64,000 bases of DNA, from assembly GCA_028753945.1 (NCBI GenBank), contig JAPNXP010000006.1:1054001-1118000 (forward strand). The letters run 5' to 3'. Shown here piece after piece: positions 40,707-51,891 of the stretch (its first letter is position 1; every line of letters starts with the position of its first letter). The notes under the pieces were generated by a model. The model was not told where the DNA came from. It ran no database searches and was given only the letters and a program-made list of their open reading frames with translations. The position numbers were made by a program, and so were the translations under genes. This DNA comes from Hexactinellida sp. DTS-2022 (Eukaryota > Porifera > Hexactinellida).

Positions 40707-43205
40707 ATGTATACTTCAATGCTGAGTTTACTTATATTAAGTATAATTCATCTCACTTATGAAAGTAAGTTATATTGATCATTTCCTATTTCTTTCTATT
40801 TGTCGAGAAACTTTTAATGTTTATTAAGGCGTTTAAATAAATGGAGCATATTTCTTAGTAATATTTATTAAGGCCTTTAAATAAATGGAGCATATTTCTT
40901 AGTAAAATTTACTGGAGACATAATTATTTTAGCTTGAAAATTAATTGGCACTACTATTTATTATAGTTTAAAATTAAATATAAATGCTGTTGTAGTAATT
41001 AATCTGTATGATGTGTGATATATTTGTAATGGAAATAAGGTAGGATTAGTATGACACAAATCTGGTCCTCTGAAACCTGAAGGCCTTCATATAGTAGACT
41101 TGTTAATCGACACGGAATTTACCTACATAGAAATACATACTGCTTTACGATTACAAGGAATTATTCAGGAGCGCGAGACGCTCCTTTTGGAGTATGATTT
41201 TTGGAAAATTTTAATTTAGGAGCGCGAAAATTTAAATTCTTCTCCTATACCGTAACATTAATTTGTGATTTAGGCGTATGAAAATCGGATGAGACCAGGT
41301 ATAGGAGCGTATTTACAAATGACTGTATAATACACTATTTACGAACTTGGTTAAAAATAGTGTACGCACTAAGCCGAAATACGCACTAACCCAGGTACCT
41401 TATAACCAGTTCTACTTTAGCTACTGATCCACTACAATACGCCTGCTTCTCCAGAGAGAGCTGTGACCTGAGAATAGACAACAACTGCTATGTGCATGTG
41501 GACAATAGCGTTAGTTGGAACGAAGCTGAAGAATGTTGTATAGCCTGGGGCGGCCATCTAGCGAGCATACACTCAGCAGGGGCCAACCATCTCCTTAACA
41601 AGATTAGAAATATAGACAGGTTCACTTGGTTAGGACTGAGCGACACTGCTAATGATGGGGTGTATGTATGGACTGATGACACTGCATTTGATTATAATAA
41701 TTTCAGTTCGAATCAACCGGATAGCTATGGAGGAGAGTCCTGTTTCCATTTCTTCAATGAACCGAGAGGAGAGTTGAGTTGGAACGATTATCATTGTAAC
41801 AGAGAGGATTGGGGCTCTGTTAGTACATCCTACATCTGTCAGAAAAGTAAGTTAAACTAATACAATTTGAGAGTTCCATTAATTTGTTTACCATTTCAAT
41901 AACAGCAACAATAAGTTCCATACAATTCCCTTAATGATCTTCATGGTAATTCAACCAGATTTCCTACAAGTTTATAGCAGAATATCTCTCACTGAAGTAT
42001 ATCTGTACTTGGTCAATTTTTTCCCCTAATTTGTAAAATAAAACAATAAAACTGTAACATCTTGAATGTATTCTAGTACTTCGCCCTCAAATGGACAGGT
42101 CGAGGTGTGATATAACGCTTAACGGGAAATGCTACATATCCATGGACACCCGGGCTTCATGGTATCTCGCAGAAGACAGCTGTGTAGAGTGGGGCGGGCA
42201 CCTGGCCAGCATTCACTCAGACCTGGAGAACTACGCGGTTAACTCAATCAGAGACACACGAGACTTCACTTGGATAGGACTGAGTGACACTGCTAATGAT
42301 GGGGTGTATGTATGGACTGATGACACTGCATTTGATTATAATAATTTCCACCGGAATCAACCGGATAGCTATGGAGGAGAGTCGTGTTTCCATTTCTTCA
42401 CTGAACGAAGGGGAGAACTGACTTGGAACGATTATCAGTGTAACAGAGAGGATTGGGGCTCTGTAGAGACTTCATTCGTATGCAAGAAAGGTTAGTATTA
42501 TATTTACAAGTTTACACCAAAAGTATAAACATACACTACAATTAGGAATTCCATTCATAATTGCAATGGACTCTCGTTAATAGGAACAAAGATAAGGCGA
42601 AAAGGTTTAACTCCGCAGTCTCCGCTAGCCTATACAAATGCAGGGGCGTAGCCAGGGTGGTCACTAGGGGGGTTTCCAAACAGCTTACTAGTACAGTCGA
42701 CTCTGTACACTTAGACTACTGTTACGTATATCTAAGAGGTTTAGGGGGGTTTCCGGGCAACGGGAAACCCCCCCTGCCTACGCCCCTGCAAATGCATGCA
42801 AAAACTCCGGTTAATGCGAATTCCAGATAATAATACGAACGAAATTCGACGGTTCCCTGGTGTTATATAAGTAGAGTCTACATTATTTGAATCTCCAATT
42901 TAGATATCGACACATGCACAACTCAATGCTCACCCTGCACAGGAACATCTCCTGCTATAAAGGGAGAGAGGGGAGAGGCAGGGCCACAAGGCCCGTTGGG
43001 ACCGAGAGGGCATATCGGGCCGTATGGAGCCAAAGGTGATATAGGCCATCCGGGCGATATTGGTTACCCTGGTCCCTTTGGGCGCCCTGGACAGGTGGGA
43101 CCAGTGGGGGCAATTGGGAATCTAGGGGCTAAGGGGGAGAGGGGAGAGAAGGGGGTGAGGGGACTAACTGTAGCCTGGCAAAATGAGAAGGGAGATAGTC
43201 AGTAA
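40707..43205 (+). CDS. Secreted protein with two C-type lectin domains and a collagenous tail
   Basis: Four exons join in frame, all phase 1: 40707-40764, 41421-41846, 42077-42490 and 42904-43205, giving 399 residues. Exon 1 is a signal peptide (MYTSMLSLLILSIIHLTY). Exons 2 and 3 each encode one CTLD. Each has the WIGLSD/WLGLSD core, NQPDSYGGESC and WNDYxCN. The QPD triplet plus WND marks a Ca2+ site of the galactose-binding type. The two domains are close duplicates. Exon 4 encodes 23 uninterrupted Gly-X-Y triplets (GERGEAGPQGP...) and a short tail. Collectins have collagen first and lectin last; here the order is reversed. A 148 bp MITE lies in intron 3. AATAAA-like signals follow at about 43300-43325. 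It is probably an extracellular, trimer-forming lectin. Confidence 0.88.
41155..41340. repeat. GGAGCGCGA repeat family, in intron 1 of the lectin gene
   Basis: GGAGCGCGAGACGCTCCTTT followed by CCTATACCGTAACATTAATT recurs at about 52640-52750 and 59267-59455. A fragment lies at 63919-63955. Confidence 0.6.
42641..42788. mobile_element. MITE with CAGGGGCGTAG ends in lectin intron 3
   Basis: 148 bp, CAGGGGCGTAGCCAGGG at the left and CTGCCTACGCCCCTG at the right, flanked by CAAATG on both sides. Because it is intronic it leaves the gene intact. Confidence 0.85.
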
Positions 43206-44130
43206 TGGTCCCTTCTGATACAGAGCAGTTTGAGTATACATGTGTGATTAATAGGATAGGGTGTCGTATTATGCTATTGTGTTATGAGTGTGTGTTTGCT
43301 AATAAATTGTATATCTTGATAGATAATAAAGTTTGGATAAAGGAAGTAGCGAGAAGTGATGATTTGCAAAAATAAATCGTATTTTAGAAAATCTGATTTT
43401 ACATATAATGATATAAAGGATGTACCTACATAAAACAATAATTTAGTGTGCAGTCTTTCCGGATAAGACGAACAAACAGTTCCACAAAATCAGGTCCCTA
43501 CAATGGCTATTCAATGGGTATTACTCCGGTTACTACGAACTCCGGGTAAAGCGAACAAATGTTTACCGTCCGTTGGTGTTCGTATTCACGAGGTTCTACT
43601 ATAATCTGTTGTTTATCATCTTTTCAATCAAATCAAAAAGGAAAGAATAGTTCCGATTCTTAATCGCTTTCTTTAACTTCTTCATAAAGTACTAAAGTGA
43701 AGCACAAATAGGGAACGGTAAATAATCAAGAATGCCAAACCCATAGCGCAGCCTAAAATCATAACCATGATTTGAGTCGCACCCAATTATTCCATGTGAC
43801 GAAATAGTTTGGTTTTCAAATGGACGCCCCAGGAGAAAGGGACTAGTGTCTAAATTATGCGTGAACCAATTTGATAGACAACTATTGTAAATAATTATGT
43901 TAACTTGGAACATCAGATAATAGAATGATGATTAATAGTAAAAGTTGTAATCGATATAAACCATAATATAGTGTATACTCCAGACATAATTCTTGTAATT
44001 ATTGCAGATAGCAACCACAGAAAAACTACCTAACTTTCCAGTTCAGAAGCTATAAATAGTATTTTAAAATAAAATACTCTATAATATTAAAAAAATAAAA
44101 TCACGAACAAAGAACTCCATCAATAACAAA
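43206..44130. other. Spacer with a family C MITE
   Basis: The family C MITE lies at about 43441-43604, inverted relative to 33376-33572. No gene was seen. The last ~100 bp are the 5' flank of the NHL gene. Confidence 0.5.
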
Positions 44131-45387
44131 ATGGCGACACAGTTTCCAGAACCCATACCAGTGCCACTCGTAGACCCAATAGCGACACAAATAAATAAAT
44201 CGATAGACAAGTTGATACGCTCTCTCGAGCAGAGAAGAGTCCAGCTGTTGACCGACTTAAGGGACAGCCGAGAGGAAATGAGAGCCAATCGGGTGGCGCG
44301 ACAACAAATCGAGATACAAATAACAGAAACACGCGCGCTTTTGGAAGGCCAACTAATGCACAATGAGCTCCATTCCATGCAGGAGAGAATAGTGGCAGAG
44401 TTAGAAGCTACGCGAGCTGAAATGCAAGCCAATGCCCCGCCTCCTCAAGACCTGAAGTTCCTGTGCGACACACGGGACCTAGAGGGACACATCTCCCGTC
44501 TGGGAGAGATTGCACAGATCGACATTCCTCCAGCAGTGCCTGACTACGCTGCATTCCTACAGCCCAGTGTTGCTGTTGGGAAGAGAGGAACAGCTCCTGG
44601 AGAGTTTAACTGGCCAAGAGGAATTACAATCGAACAAACATCTGGACACATTTATTTGGCAGATCGATACAACAGCCGAATCCAAATATTCTCTGAAACG
44701 GGAGAATGTCTCAACCAATTCGGAAATCAACACCTGAAGGAGCCATGGGGCATATTGACCTACCGAGACAGCATATTTGTTACGGACATAGGATACCACG
44801 CTTTATTCCAATTCAAGCTGTCAGATCTCACAATGATAAAGCGATTAGGGATGAAAGGATCTGGAAAGAAAGAATTCAATATTCCGAGACAACTCGATAT
44901 CTCTCCAAACCAACGCCTCTACGTGCCAGATACACTCAACAACAGAATCCAAATCCTATCTACAGATCTAGCTTTCCAAGGCTCGCTACAACATCAAACA
45001 ATGATATCACCTACTGATGTTAAATTCACAAAGAATGAAATGTTTGTGTTAAGCTGTGAAGACAATCCTTGTATCCACGTGTTTACACTATCAGGAGAGA
45101 AGTCCCGCTCCCTAGTTACCGGAGGAGGAATAGGAATGCAAGTTTCAGGAGCATTGTTCTTCTGTTTAGACGGACGCAATAACATTGTCATCAGCGACTA
45201 TTCTGCTCACGATATCAAGGTATTCTCTCCAGCAGGAGACTTCCTACACACGTTAGGACGGAAAGGACATCAAGCTGGAATGTTTGTCTGCCCTTATGGC
45301 ATTGCTGTCCTCAACAACACTAAATTAGTTTGTATTTCTCGAAACGAAAACTTCGGTTTACAAATATTTGATGGGATTAATTTATGA
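44131..45387 (+). CDS. Coiled-coil NHL-repeat protein (copy 2)
   Basis: Intact single-exon gene, 418 residues, paralogue of the gene at 21977. The N-terminal helical region (about 15-130) shows EQRRVQLLTDLRDSREEM. NHL blades follow from about 145 (GEFNWPRGITIEQTSGHIYL, RQLDISPNQRLYVPD), ending GLQIFDGINL. N-terminal halves of the two paralogues have drifted apart, but 45020-45205 matches 22877-23065 with only a few base changes. No RING or B-box is present. The NHL propeller suggests an RNA- or protein-binding adaptor; there is no operon or partner to narrow it down. Confidence 0.88.
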   Translation: MATQFPEPIPVPLVDPIATQINKSIDKLIRSLEQRRVQLLTDLRDSREEMRANRVARQQIEIQITETRALLEGQLMHNELHSMQERIVAELEATRAEMQANAPPPQDLKFLCDTRDLEGHISRLGEIAQIDIPPAVPDYAAFLQPSVAVGKRGTAPGEFNWPRGITIEQTSGHIYLADRYNSRIQIFSETGECLNQFGNQHLKEPWGILTYRDSIFVTDIGYHALFQFKLSDLTMIKRLGMKGSGKKEFNIPRQLDISPNQRLYVPDTLNNRIQILSTDLAFQGSLQHQTMISPTDVKFTKNEMFVLSCEDNPCIHVFTLSGEKSRSLVTGGGIGMQVSGALFFCLDGRNNIVISDYSAHDIKVFSPAGDFLHTLGRKGHQAGMFVCPYGIAVLNNTKLVCISRNENFGLQIFDGINL

Positions 45388-45448
45388 GTTAACTTCTCCG
45401 AAACCACTTCAGAATCCGTATCATTATTCCCATTAACTAAGTTATAAA

Positions 45449-45652
45449 AGTGTCAGTGGTATATGCTATTAATTTAATAGTGCAAGTTACGTTCATTTGC
45501 ATTAAAAGCAAAAGTGGGTAGTTGCATCGTAAAATGAAAATGGATCATAAAGTGTCAGTGGTATATGCTATTAATTTAATAGTGCAAGTTACGTTCATTT
45601 GCATTAAAAGCAAAAGTGGGTAGTTGCATCGTAAAATGAAAATGGATCATAA
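45449..45652 (+). repeat. Exact 102 bp tandem duplication
   Basis: The unit beginning AGTGTCAGTGGTATATGCTA occurs at 45449-45550 and 45551-45652 without visible differences. It lies in the 3' flank of the NHL gene. Confidence 0.95.
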
Positions 45653-47130
45653 AACTAAGTAACTTGAGTTCAGAGTTCCGTTCGATCCTAGCAACAACAA
45701 ATTGCAAATGGAATGTATAACTAGCAAATAGGATTATCGAGTATCACAGATGTTTGTTCGTTGAATTTAACCGATTTTTGTCGCCATATTTCTATCACCA
45801 GACATTCTCGCTTATGCCATCCATTCCAAGCCCTGAGTTTGCAAGTGCGGCTACAGAAATGCACAATGTGACACCTGTTGCACTGTTTCAGTTCAACGCC
45901 TATAGAGCGACAGCAGTACTCACAGAACTTTAACGCTACAAACTCCATAGAGAGCTTCAGCTCTGTAAAGTTCTCAACTCGACTCTTGTGTGTTGCTATT
46001 GAGAATAAATCTCCGTTTATACTCTCTTTCTCGTGTTCAGGCACCTTGCCACTGGGACTGCCATCTGTATTCTGTTGCTTAGACTTACAGTGCTGTTTGG
46101 ACTGAGGCCGTCTTCCACGTTTCTTGCTGCTTGTTCCAAACTTAGACTTTGCTTCTCCCTCGTGTTCCTCGGTTAGTTGGCTGAAGTCAAACTCCATAAT
46201 CTCATCGACAGACATTTGGGATTCAAACAACTTTTGCTGACTAACCTTCATCCCATTCGCGCGGACAGTTTTGCGAAAAGTGTTAGTTATGAATTTCAGC
46301 AGTTTGGACCGAGACAGGAACCGTTGCCTCTCAACGCGAGTCATGGAATGGAATGCCAACTCAGAGCACCGCTTATCCTCCTGAAACGCGGCATTCGCGA
46401 AATCTACAATCGTTCCCATCGGCATCCCTTCCCTCACCTGTACAGGCATCAGCAGATTGGCCCCCGCCTCCAGCAGGCTCCTGATCAGCTTAACGCTTCG
46501 CTGCCAGGGCGGAGTGACTGGGCCCGCAGACTAGTGGCCACGCAGAGAGCGCTGCCCACACCGGGGCCCAGCGGGAGATTCAGATCCGAGTCGTGGGACA
46601 GCAGCAGCTCTACCATGGGCTGGCTGTTGTTGAGAATGGCCAGAGAGAGGGGAGAGTGGCCCTTACACACTATGTTAGGGTTAGTACCGTGTCTGAGCAG
46701 GACGCGAGATAGATTGGAAATGTGTGTAGAGTCACACATGCGGGTAGCCAGCAGGTGGAGAGGAGAGTTCCCATTGAACCCTTCGTTCCTTCCGGCCGCT
46801 AGCTGGAGACATGTCTCCGCATTCCCGAGAGAGTCGTCTTCTACAACAAGGGCATTTGATAATGCATTTGTTACTAGGCCAGTGTTAATGGTCTACCCAA
46901 CTTTATTGTCATTATTGTCATTATTGTCATTATTCTAAGTTGTGGTATGATTAATTATTCGCATACGGTACTCTAAATCATTCATAATTAGCTAGTAACA
47001 AAAGCAGAAATTATGTCAAGAATTTGTTACACAACGTTGCATATTATCAAAAAGCACTCACAAATTAAAATAGCTGCAAAAAAGCCATTTCTCAAACTAT
47101 GCAGTTATCAGGTAATGAGATAATCTATTT

Positions 47131-47632
47131 ACCGTATTACTCGAATAGTCACTAATTTTAGCCGCCCTAGGGCTAGGTGGATATTATTTGAGTTGAGCCA
47201 CTTTTAGATATTTGAGGAAGTACGCTAAATATCATTAACAAGTTAACCAAACCCCCTCAAGCACTTGACACCTTGAAATTATGATGACATCGTCAAAAAC
47301 GTGTTTTTACAATTTACAATTTGAGGGGAAATCTAAAATTACACATGTGCCGACAGCATGTTCCTTTACTCAGCCCTTTAGAGGCACTATATTTAGGTGG
47401 CAGTTTATATGATAGTGCTATAAAAGAACATGATGTCGGGACAGTTGAAATTTTAGCTTTTTCGTCAAATTGAAAAACGTTAAAACACATATTGTTGACG
47501 ATGTCATCATCATCTCAAAGTATCAAGACCTTAGATGTAGGGATATTAGGATTTATTCCGATAATTAATTTTAAACTCCATAGGTGCGATAATTAGAGAA
47601 GGGGTGCTACTCGAGTAAGTACGGTGTGGTTT
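47131..47632. mobile_element. Repeat with TACCGTATTACTCGAATAG ends
   Basis: Left end at 47131 and an inverted CTACTCGAGTAAGTACGGT right end near 47610-47627. It lies in the large intron of the ANKMY1-like gene and is distantly similar to the 23702-23932 element. Confidence 0.45.
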
Positions 47633-47669
47633 AACTATAAAGCTATTGGCAGTCTGACCCTGGTGTCGC

Positions 47670-47837
47670 CAGGGCCGGATTATCCAATTGGCACAGTAGG
47701 CACTGTGCCTAGGGCCTACGAAAAATTTGGGACCTACGAACGAAATTTTGGGGCCTACGAAAAATTTGAGGCCTAATTGCTGCCTGGTATATACCCTCAA
47801 AGTGCCTAGGGCCTACGAAGACCTTAATTCGGCCCTG
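47670..47837. mobile_element. hAT MITE in an ankyrin exon, 8 bp TSD
   Basis: Ends CAGGGCCGGATT and AATTCGGCCCTG, 168 bp, with the duplication GGTGTCGC at 47662-47669 and 47838-47845. The interior repeats GCCTAGGGCCTACGA. Removing it restores the reading frame across the exon end. Confidence 0.9.
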
Positions 47838-48489
47838 GGTGTCGCTCGAGTGTGTTGGTGTCAGCCCCCGCTCCCAGGAGGAGTCTCACCAGCTCGAGAG
47901 CTCTGAGTGCGTCTCGCTGCGTAGCCAGCAAGGGCTGCAGCCCGCTGCCCCCGTGCTCCGACCCGAGTCTCGCATTCACGTCAGCGCCCGCGGCAACGAG
48001 CCTAGCGCTCATAAGCGCGTCTCCAGCTAGCACCGGGTAGAACACAGCGGGCAGCGGATAGCTGGCCGAGTTGACACCAGCGCCACACCGCAGCAGCAAC
48101 AGGTCTACGGTGCTCTCTAGGCTGTGGACTATGGACATTAAAGGGAAGAAGATGGGTTAGAGCCTTAGAGGCTAGGCCCGGTTCCTTCTCAGCGAGGTGA
48201 ATACTCACACTGTCGATAGCACTTGCTACGTCACACAGGGGGTACCCTTCATTGGGAGCATAGACATTCCTGCCAAGCCTACAGGGAATTGGTCTATTCT
48301 ACAGTGCAACCTCGATAATTCTATTATCCGAACACCACTGGTATACTAATTGAACGCTAGCTGCTAATCCATACTGGAAATCCTCAATTTAATAGGGTAA
48401 AAGTTTTGTCACCTTTAGGAGGGAAGATGTTTATTTTTTAAAGTTTAAAATGGATGAAGAAATAAGTCAGGTTTCATCACAACATCGCC

Positions 48490-48760
48490 CTTTGGTGGCC
48501 AACTCACCTTTTGTCGGCGCGGATTCATTTCAACATGGCCCATTGGCGGCCAACTCCCCTTATATCGGCTCGATCATCTGCATCATCCAAATTACTTCAA
48601 ATACCCAAATCTAGGTTGAAACATTATGGAGATCATGCTTTTTCAAACGTTGCTCCACGTCTCTGGAATTCTCTTCCTGAAATATCAGAAAGTCTGTTCA
48701 ATTGAACTATATATAAAAACATCAAAACTTTCTTATTTAAAAAACACTTTTTGTAAATGT
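48490..48760 (+). mobile_element. Non-LTR retrotransposon (LINE) ORF2 tail
   Basis: A frame ending at 48705 reads KSRLKHYGDHAFSNVAPRLW then NSLPE, the conserved end of many CR1/L2-type reverse transcriptase proteins (yGdraFs.aaPrlWNsLP). The tail (KLSYLKNTF) continues past a stop. Only this fragment is present. Confidence 0.7.
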
Positions 48761-49059
48761 TCTTGATTATCTCCAGAGTACATCTTTGTAATATTATTTG
48801 GTACATTACATTCTTTTCAAACTGTGAACGCTTTGAGACTATTATTGTGTAAAGCGTACTAAATGCTGAATTATAATAATTATAATAAGATTGTATATGG
48901 GGTAATCAACCATCGCGAGTCCAATGGAACCACTTTTGAGAATCTGAGATTTATGGTTAAGCTATTTAAGCGCCATTTAATGGTGACAACGGCAAGGGCG
49001 TAGCCAGGGGGGCGCCATTGCGCCCCACTTTGTTCCCATGCGCCCCTTGAGGCGCCCCC

Positions 49060-51505
49060 ACTTGGATTTGGGATATATCAATAGATTCAATATAGTGGGC
49101 AGATTAGCTAATGGATGTGGACATCCCGGACTAAAGCACCAAATTTTTTCCACGTACAGACCATTGCTTGGTCACTCGATTTTTGGTAGGATCCACTTCC
49201 GCCGGATACATTATGACCTCCATTAAGCATTTTCAAAATGGTCACTTTAATATTATTCGGACAAAGGTCCGCATTCACGAACTCATGTCAAATGACTTCG
49301 TATAAGGTAATTATATGCATAGTCGTTATCAGAACAGTGTGCGCTGTCGAAAGGTGGGTCACTCGGTAGGGTTGCTATCATTTTTGAGAATGGAATCCCT
49401 CTAATTAACGGAAATTCCATGCTGATTATGAATATCTTATTTCCTGATTGGATTAATCACTTTAAAAGTTATATTACATCTGGAAGGTTCCCAGGAGCAC
49501 CAAAGAATCTACTAGAGAAAAGAGTATCGTCCATGACTAATGTATATTTCTTAGTAGGTAATGCAAGGTTGAAACCTCTCGAACCCAATATCAGTATTCA
49601 TGAATAGTTTGCCTACCGAATACGAATACTGATATTCGGTTGAGTAACCGAATACGAATACTAATATCAGGTTGGCAACCAAATATCAACTATTCGGCAA
49701 ATAATATTTGGTTCAACCAAATATATCAGTATTTGGTTTCAACCTTGAGGTAAAGGTATTCGAAGAAAGGTTGCAAGTAAGAATAAGCTCCCAAGAAATG
49801 GGGCTGATTTCTTACGTGATCCAACTAATAAACAAGAACTGTTTGCATTTCTTTCCAACAAGATGGCCAATGTGAATTGTCCCGGAGGCAAATAAATAAT
49901 CATCACGACAGGTGCCACAGCTATTCTTCGAGGATTTGATCGGTCTATTGCACGATGTGATCATGGGGAAGATGACACCAAACTGCTGAACCATTTACAG
50001 AATGCCCTTCTCAATAGCTGTACTAATTACTAAGTGTCTAGTGCGCACAATTCACACGGATGTAGTATTGGTGATCCTTGTTGGAAAGTTACACCGCTTG
50101 ATTACCGTAAGCAAAGATGTGACCATTTGGGTTAGCTTTGGTACAGGAAAGAACTTTTACATACTATCATATCAATGCAATCTACGAAGAACTAGGAAGG
50201 GAGAAATCTCTGGCCCTTCTTGTATTCCATTGTTTCACGGGATGTGATGCTACATCTGCATTCTTTGGGAGAGGCAAGAAGTCAGCATGGGATGCATGGA
50301 ACTGTTATCATGATGTGACAGTTGCCTTTACCTACATTGCACTCAACCCTTATACAAAAGTAGAATTCGATGTTCAGCATTTCCAGCTGTTGGAACGCTT
50401 CACTTTATTCTTTATGATAAAGTAAGTAATTTGTAGTATGTGGATGAAGCAAGAAAAGAAATGTTTTATCAGGAGAAAACAATGGAGAGAATACCGCTTA
50501 CCCGGGATGCACTCTACAACAATCAAAACGAGTTGCATATCAGTCTGAAATATGGTGCACTAGTGAGCAAATTGAACAACGGGTACCTACTCCAGAAGGT
50601 TGGGGCTGGACCAGAGATGCAGCGGTCCGGAAATTTCATGGACCGGACCGGACCGGACAATCATGATTTTTTCTGGACAGTCAGGACCGGTCCAGACCGT
50701 ATGATCAAAATATTGGATCGGAAATAGACCGGTCCAGACCGCACTTGAAAATAAGCGGACCAAACCGACATGAGACCGGTCGGTCCGGTATTGATGATAA
50801 AACCCAATCATGGGTTCCTGTATGGAACAGTTTACCTGTAGCTTCAAAGGCATGCAGTGAATTAGTAAAATGTAGCTTCAATAGTAGAAGTGACTGTGGC
50901 GGTAGATGCGCGTTGGAAATGCACAGAATTTTGTATTTGTAACTGTGAGAAGCAATATTTTTAGTGACATGGTACGAACCATAATTTAGTATACCATTAC
51001 AGTCTTCACACAATTCTCACTTTATTACTTTTAGTAGCTAATCATTAACCACTAAATGTAATCTAACTTTTAAGTGATATTTAATCCAATCTAGAAATAA
51101 GATATTCGTAATCAGCATGGAATTTCCGTTAATTAGAGGGGTCACATGACCATATTAGATTAAAAAAGTTTCCTTGACAACGGTGGAATGTTGAACATTC
51201 CATTCTCAAAAATGATAGCAACCCTACCGAGTGACCCACCTTTCGACAGCGCACATTTTTTCTTAACGATTATGCATATAATTACCTTATACGAAGTCAT
51301 TTGACATGAGTTCGTGAATGCGGACTTTTGTCCGAATAATATTAAAGTGACCATTTTGAAAATGCATGATGGAGATCATAATGTATCCGGCGAAATTGGA
51401 TCCTACCAAAAATCGAGTGCCCAAGCAATGGTCTGTACGTGGAAAAAATTTAGTGCTTTGGTCCGGGATGTCCACATCCATCCAAAATATGGGCTTAAGC
51501 TGCCC
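49060..51505. mobile_element. Degenerate DNA transposon with ~400 bp TIRs and an FTGCD gene remnant
   Basis: The sequence 49075-49440 is repeated inverted at about 51120-51490 (shared GGTAGGATCCACTT..., GGTGGGTCACTCGGTAGG). Between them are broken frames; one (50138-50425) reads LALLVFHCFTGCDATSAFFG then RGKKSAWDAW, a motif common in repeat-derived proteins of invertebrates. Frames break repeatedly, so the gene is dead. A GGACCGGTC-rich repeat lies at about 50620-50790. Confidence 0.6.
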
Positions 51506-51540
51506 TACTAATAGATATTTTTTTGATATTAAATAAATAA

Positions 51541-51891
51541 TACAGTCGAAATCGGGTTTTTTTGCCCCCCTAAATGCATGGAAAAAGAGGCAAAAAAAAC
51601 CGATACGCAAAAAAACACGTATTTAACATTATACAGTGCTATGAGGTTCAGAGGCGTGCTGGGTCCAAGGGGCCCAGGCGGGATTAAGGCCTTACTACTA
51701 CTCCGAATTTTTTCGGGGGGCCCTAGGGGCCCACGGTAAGCAACTTTCCGAGTGGTCCGGGCGGGGGGCCCGGGCGGGATTCCCGCCTGCCATGTATGGC
51801 CAGCACGCCCCTGATGAGGTTGTGAAGAAACAAGGAGAAGCAAGGAGGCAAAATAACCCGGAGAGGCAAAAAAACCCGATTTCGACTGTAT
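51541..51891. mobile_element. CAGTCGAAATCGGG MITE containing a hAT MITE
   Basis: TA-flanked ends match the copy at 32620. Inside, 51649-51813 is a 165 bp MITE with CAGAGGCGTGCTGG / CCAGCACGCCCCTG ends and the 8 bp duplication ATGAGGTT at 51641-51648 and 51814-51821. Confidence 0.8.

Larger units (their letters stand above)
45721..48278 (-). pseudogene. ANKMY1: ANKMY1-like gene (ankyrin repeats plus MYND finger), disrupted
   Basis: ANKMY1 joins MORN repeats, ankyrin repeats and a MYND zinc finger; its role is poorly known. Minus-strand exons: 48278-48211 (NEGYPLCDVASAIDS), 48128-47659 (ankyrin: LLLLRCGAGVNSASYPLPAV, LVRLLLGAGADTN), and one from 46873 (NSPLHLLATR, VLLRHGTNPNIV, DLNLPLGPGVGSALCV). 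The last runs on through LLEAGANL to the C-terminal MYND finger (CEYCCRSIG...CNRC...FCSRTCK...HKREC). The phase between the second and third exons agrees (1/1). Two lesions are seen: a 168 bp MITE in the second exon (47670-47837) and a one-base frame change near 46490-46520. The MORN-coding 5' part is absent. The C-terminal frame alone (45721-46449) is open for 242 codons. Confidence 0.75.

Noticed and set aside
42561-42830. 89-codon frame in lectin intron 3
   Set aside because: It runs through a MITE and intron sequence; flanking exons join in phase without it.
44120-44432. Antisense frames over the start of the second NHL gene
   Set aside because: Mirror images of the coiled-coil coding region.
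46177-46938. 253-codon plus-strand frame over the ANKMY1-like gene
   Set aside because: Overlaps ankyrin and MYND coding on the minus strand. Composition is that of reversed coding sequence, with a repeat-coded tail.
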